The notes under the pieces were generated by a model. The model did no database searches and was not told the DNA's origin. It saw only the letters and a program-made list of their open reading frames with translations. A DNA stretch of 64,000 nucleotides, from NCBI RefSeq assembly GCF_030160715.1, contig NZ_BSOW01000007.1:124001-188000 (forward strand), given 5' to 3'. Numbering within the stretch: position 1 is the first letter of the stretch; every line of letters starts with the position of its first letter. A program made the position numbers and the translations under genes. Source of the stretch: Bradyrhizobium iriomotense (lineage in GTDB: Bacteria; Pseudomonadota; Alphaproteobacteria; Rhizobiales; Xanthobacteraceae). Shown here in pieces: positions 61,660 through 64,000 of the stretch.

Positions 61660-62475
61660 CTAGCTTGCTTCCGCAAGCTTCACCGTCTCGCTGCTGCGAT
61701 AGATCGCAAGATCGCGCGAGCCGACGAAGATGGCGCGCGGCTTCAGGCCATAGAAGCGACGGATCGAATGGCTGAAATGGGTGCTGTCGGGATAGCCGAT
61801 GTCCTGCGCGAGATGGGCGAGGTTGAGGTCCTGGTTGGCGAAATGAAGGAGATACCGCGCGCGCTTCCAGGCGCGGAACGAGCGGAAGGAGATGCCGGTC
61901 TCTTCCTTGAACAGGTGCAGGAAGCGCGAGGCCGAGAGGCCCGCTTCCGCCGCGCAAGTATCCGCCGTCACCGGCTCGCCGGAGAAGCGCTCGATGCGCG
62001 CGATCGCCCGCGTCACGCGCGGGTCGAGCACGCGGCGCGGCAGCGCCTCGCCAAAACACATCTCGTCGAATTCGGCGGTGGCGACGTCACCATAGCGGCG
62101 CTGGCGCAGGAACGCGTAGGCGGCGAGGATCTTTCGCGCATAGACCGCCTTGTCCGGTCCGATCAAGCGCTGCTTCAGCGCCTCGATCACGCCGTCCGAC
62201 ATGCTCTCGGGCTCGAGCGTCACGCTGATGACGGTGCGGTAATCGCTCGCGATGGTGTGCCGCTGGTTCGGCAGCGTCACGACGAGGATATCGGTGGTAT
62301 GGACGTCGTCGATGGTCAGATGCAGGCTGCCCTTGATCGCGACATAGACGTGGCAGCAACCGGCTGTTCGCCGGCGCGGCCGGCCAAGCAGCCCTGCGTA
62401 GAACACGCGTTCCGGCGTGATCAGCATCAAATGGTCGGATTCGCGACCGCTGTCTTTGATTTTTGGGCCTTCCAT
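61660..62475 (-). CDS. AraC-family transcriptional regulator
   Basis: A 271-residue regulator. The N-terminal half is a small cupin-like sensing domain and the C-terminal 100 residues hold two helix-turn-helix motifs: AAEAGLSASRFLHLFKEETG and LAHLAQDIGYPDSTHFSHSI, followed by the usual RRFYGLKPRA. ATG at 62475 has GAGGAGG 10-16 bp upstream; an ATG 75 bp earlier lacks one. The adjacent BKACE and carboxylase genes on the same strand are likely targets, an inference from position. Confidence 0.92.
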   Translation of the reverse strand: MEGPKIKDSGRESDHLMLITPERVFYAGLLGRPRRRTAGCCHVYVAIKGSLHLTIDDVHTTDILVVTLPNQRHTIASDYRTVISVTLEPESMSDGVIEALKQRLIGPDKAVYARKILAAYAFLRQRRYGDVATAEFDEMCFGEALPRRVLDPRVTRAIARIERFSGEPVTADTCAAEAGLSASRFLHLFKEETGISFRSFRAWKRARYLLHFANQDLNLAHLAQDIGYPDSTHFSHSIRRFYGLKPRAIFVGSRDLAIYRSSETVKLAEAS

Positions 62476-62630
62476 CGGCGGTCCTCCTCGCGCGGCTCTT
62501 CGGACCGCTGCGGACGGAGGCCACCTTAGCGGAATTTTGGGCGGTGTCACTGCGGGATAGCGCTGTCATGGAGACGCAAAACGTCGCCGTTCCGGGACGA
62601 CCAAACCGCGAGCCCGGAACTCTTCAAAAC

Positions 62631-62656
62631 CGTCGTCCCGACCTTCGCCGGGACGA
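62631..62656. repeat. Family B remnant (core only)
   Basis: GTCGTCCCGA-CCTTCG-CCGGGACGAC, the core hairpin of family B without the inner part. It lies just 3' of the GST gene on the minus strand and may serve as its terminator. Confidence 0.65.
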
Positions 62657-62663
62657 CAAAAAG

Positions 62664-63320
62664 CTACGCCCTCAACCTTGGCGCGACATTTTGCTCGATG
62701 CCGGCCTTGCGTTCCGCCGCCACCGCCCGCTTGAAACCATCACGCTGTTGCAGCCGCGTCCAATAGGCTGCGACATTTGGACCGAAATCCCGCGAAAGCC
62801 CGATGCTTTCTGCAAGCCGCAGGGCATACCCGATCACGATGTCGGCGGCGGTGAAGCGGCCGGCACACAACGCCCCGGCGTTGGCAGTCGCTGCCTCGAC
62901 CGCGCGGAGGCGACCCAAGAACCATTTCGCATAGTCGCCGGCGACCTGCGGATTGCGCCGCTCCTCCGGCTCGAGCTGGCTGTAGCGCAACACCAACGTT
63001 TGCGGGAAGGTTAACGTCGCATCGCTGAAATACATCCAGTTCAGGAAGGCGCCGAAATCGGGATCATTGGCATCGACCATCAGCGGCGTCGGCCCATATC
63101 GGGTGCCGAGATAATGGCAGATGCCGGAGGACTCCGTCATCCGCGTCTCGCCGTCGATCAGATAGGGGATCGTTCCAAGCGGATTGATCGCAAGGTACTC
63201 CTTGGCGAAGACGCGCGGCGGGAACGGCAGCATCTTCAGCTCATAGGGCAGGCCCATCTCCTCCAGCATCCAGAGCGGGCGAAAGGAGCGCGCGGCGTCG
63301 CAGTGATAAAGCGTGATCAT
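62664..63320 (-). CDS. Glutathione S-transferase family protein
   Basis: A 218-residue protein with thioredoxin-like N-domain (YHCDAARSFRPLWMLEEM, conserved IPYL and TESSGICHYL glutathione site) and an all-helical C-domain with FTAADIVIGYALRLA. It conjugates or isomerises electrophiles, or may act as an aromatic-ring ether lyase. It lies between an AraC regulator and an acyl-CoA dehydrogenase on the same strand. Confidence 0.93.
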   Translation of the reverse strand: MITLYHCDAARSFRPLWMLEEMGLPYELKMLPFPPRVFAKEYLAINPLGTIPYLIDGETRMTESSGICHYLGTRYGPTPLMVDANDPDFGAFLNWMYFSDATLTFPQTLVLRYSQLEPEERRNPQVAGDYAKWFLGRLRAVEAATANAGALCAGRFTAADIVIGYALRLAESIGLSRDFGPNVAAYWTRLQQRDGFKRAVAAERKAGIEQNVAPRLRA

Positions 63321-63332
63321 CAGTCGTTTCCC

Positions 63333-63404
63333 CTAGAACATGATCCGGACCCATAGGGCCGCGTTAGCGCAAAGTGTGCAGCGGTTTTCCGAAAAGATCG
63401 GCGC
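63333..63404. repeat. Short palindrome, family G copy 2 (degenerate)
   Basis: AACATGATCCGGA at the left and GGTTTTCCGAAAAGATC at the right resemble the element at 30115-30163, here with a longer loop CCATAGGGCCGCGTTAGCGC. It fills the gap between the acyl-CoA dehydrogenase stop and the GST start. Confidence 0.55.
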
Positions 63405-63405
63405 A

Positions 63406-64000
63406 TCATAACCCCATCTGCCGGCTTGCCAGATCCTTCATGATCTCCTCCGTGCCGCCACCGATGGCGTTGACCTTGACCTCGCGGTAGATGCGCTCGG
63501 CCTTGATGCCGCGCATGAAGCCGGCGCCGCCAAAGATCTGCACTGCTTCCGAGGCACAGAACGCCATCGTCTGCGTCGCTTGGTTCTTCATCATGCAGAT
63601 TTCGGCGACCGGGCTCTCGCCCTGCTCCAGCCGCCAGGCCAGCATCTCCAGCATCGCCTGGCTTGCTGCGACCTTCTGCGCCATGTCGACGATCTTGTGG
63701 CGGATCACCTGGTGCTGGGCGAGCGGCTTGCCGAACGTATTGCGTTCTTTCGCGTAGGCGATGGCCTCATCGAGGCAGACACGGGCAAAGGCCGTGCAGC
63801 CGGCCGCCATGCCCATGCGCTCGCTGTTGAAGTTTTGCATGATGATCTTGAAGCCCTGCCCTTCTTCGCCGATCAAATTCTCGGCCAGCACGCGGCACTC
63901 GTCGAAATGCAGCGTCGCGGTGTCGGAGGCCCACCAGCCCATCTTCTTCAGCTTGGTGCGCGACAGGCCGGGCGTATCGCCCTCGATCAGGAGCAGGCTG
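63406..64000 (-). CDS. Acyl-CoA dehydrogenase (partial, C-terminal part)
   Basis: The last 198 residues of an acyl-CoA dehydrogenase; the N-terminus is beyond the right edge. Landmarks are MGWWASDTATLHFDECRV in the middle domain and, near the C-terminus, CASEAVQIFGGAGFMRG, GIKAERIYREVKVNAIGGGTEEI with the catalytic-Glu region. Same-strand neighbours are a GST, an AraC regulator and the BKACE/carboxylase genes, fitting an acyl-CoA catabolic unit. Substrate unknown. Confidence 0.92.
   Translation of the reverse strand, partial: SLLLIEGDTPGLSRTKLKKMGWWASDTATLHFDECRVLAENLIGEEGQGFKIIMQNFNSERMGMAAGCTAFARVCLDEAIAYAKERNTFGKPLAQHQVIRHKIVDMAQKVAASQAMLEMLAWRLEQGESPVAEICMMKNQATQTMAFCASEAVQIFGGAGFMRGIKAERIYREVKVNAIGGGTEEIMKDLASRQMGL

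Noticed and set aside
1..64000. Search for tRNA, rRNA, insertion sequences, integrases and phage genes
   Set aside because: No cloverleaf, rRNA block, transposase or integrase motif was recognised in any frame. The small repeats are non-coding palindromes.

Overview
The window looks like chromosomal DNA of a high-GC alphaproteobacterium, most likely Bradyrhizobium or a close relative. The grounds are the very high GC content, the dense set of ABC solute-binding proteins, the many acyl-CoA enzymes, frequent GTG/TTG starts, and numerous short palindromic intergenic elements of several families (cores such as GTCGTCCCGG...CCGGGACGAC and CGTCATTGCGAG...CTCGCAATGACG). This is inferred from sequence character and recalled family knowledge, not from a database search. 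I found no rRNA, tRNA, CRISPR array, insertion sequence or prophage. The first and last genes run off the window.

Layout. 1-4.4 kb: minus-strand peptide-type ABC importer (binding protein, two permeases, start of an ATPase) with a textbook sigma-54 promoter in front. 4.5-12.8 kb: an orphan UgpB-like binding protein; a four-gene block (DctP-type binding protein without a TRAP permease, membrane histidine kinase, REC-DUF3369-kinase hybrid, OmpR-type regulator); a small hypothetical; and an orphan ECF-type sigma factor followed by a candidate small RNA. 13.2-17.6 kb: CcdA plus a thioredoxin-like protein, an internally duplicated membrane protein, an L,D-transpeptidase and an orphan polar amino-acid binding protein. 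17.7-23.8 kb: two acyl-CoA dehydrogenases, a carboxymuconolactone-decarboxylase-like protein, a VOC protein, an MFS transporter and a DUF938 methyltransferase.

24.0-30.1 kb is the most coherent metabolic unit: soxXYZA-K-B, a secreted DsrE-family protein and a persulfide dioxygenase-rhodanese fusion. This is thiosulfate/sulfane-sulfur oxidation without soxCD in the window. 30.2-44.1 kb holds two MFS transporters, a LolD-like ATPase / FtsX-like permease / CrtC-like secreted protein trio, a MAPEG protein, a LivK-like binding protein and an RND efflux adaptor-pump pair.

44.3-64 kb is catabolic. It holds an iron-type alcohol dehydrogenase, an acyl-CoA synthetase, an SDR, two divergent beta-keto acid cleavage enzymes (BKACE), a complete five-gene peptide-type ABC importer, a bicupin, a two-subunit biotin-dependent acyl-CoA carboxylase, an AraC regulator, a GST and an acyl-CoA dehydrogenase. 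Together these suggest uptake, CoA activation and cleavage of organic acids whose identity the sequence alone does not give.
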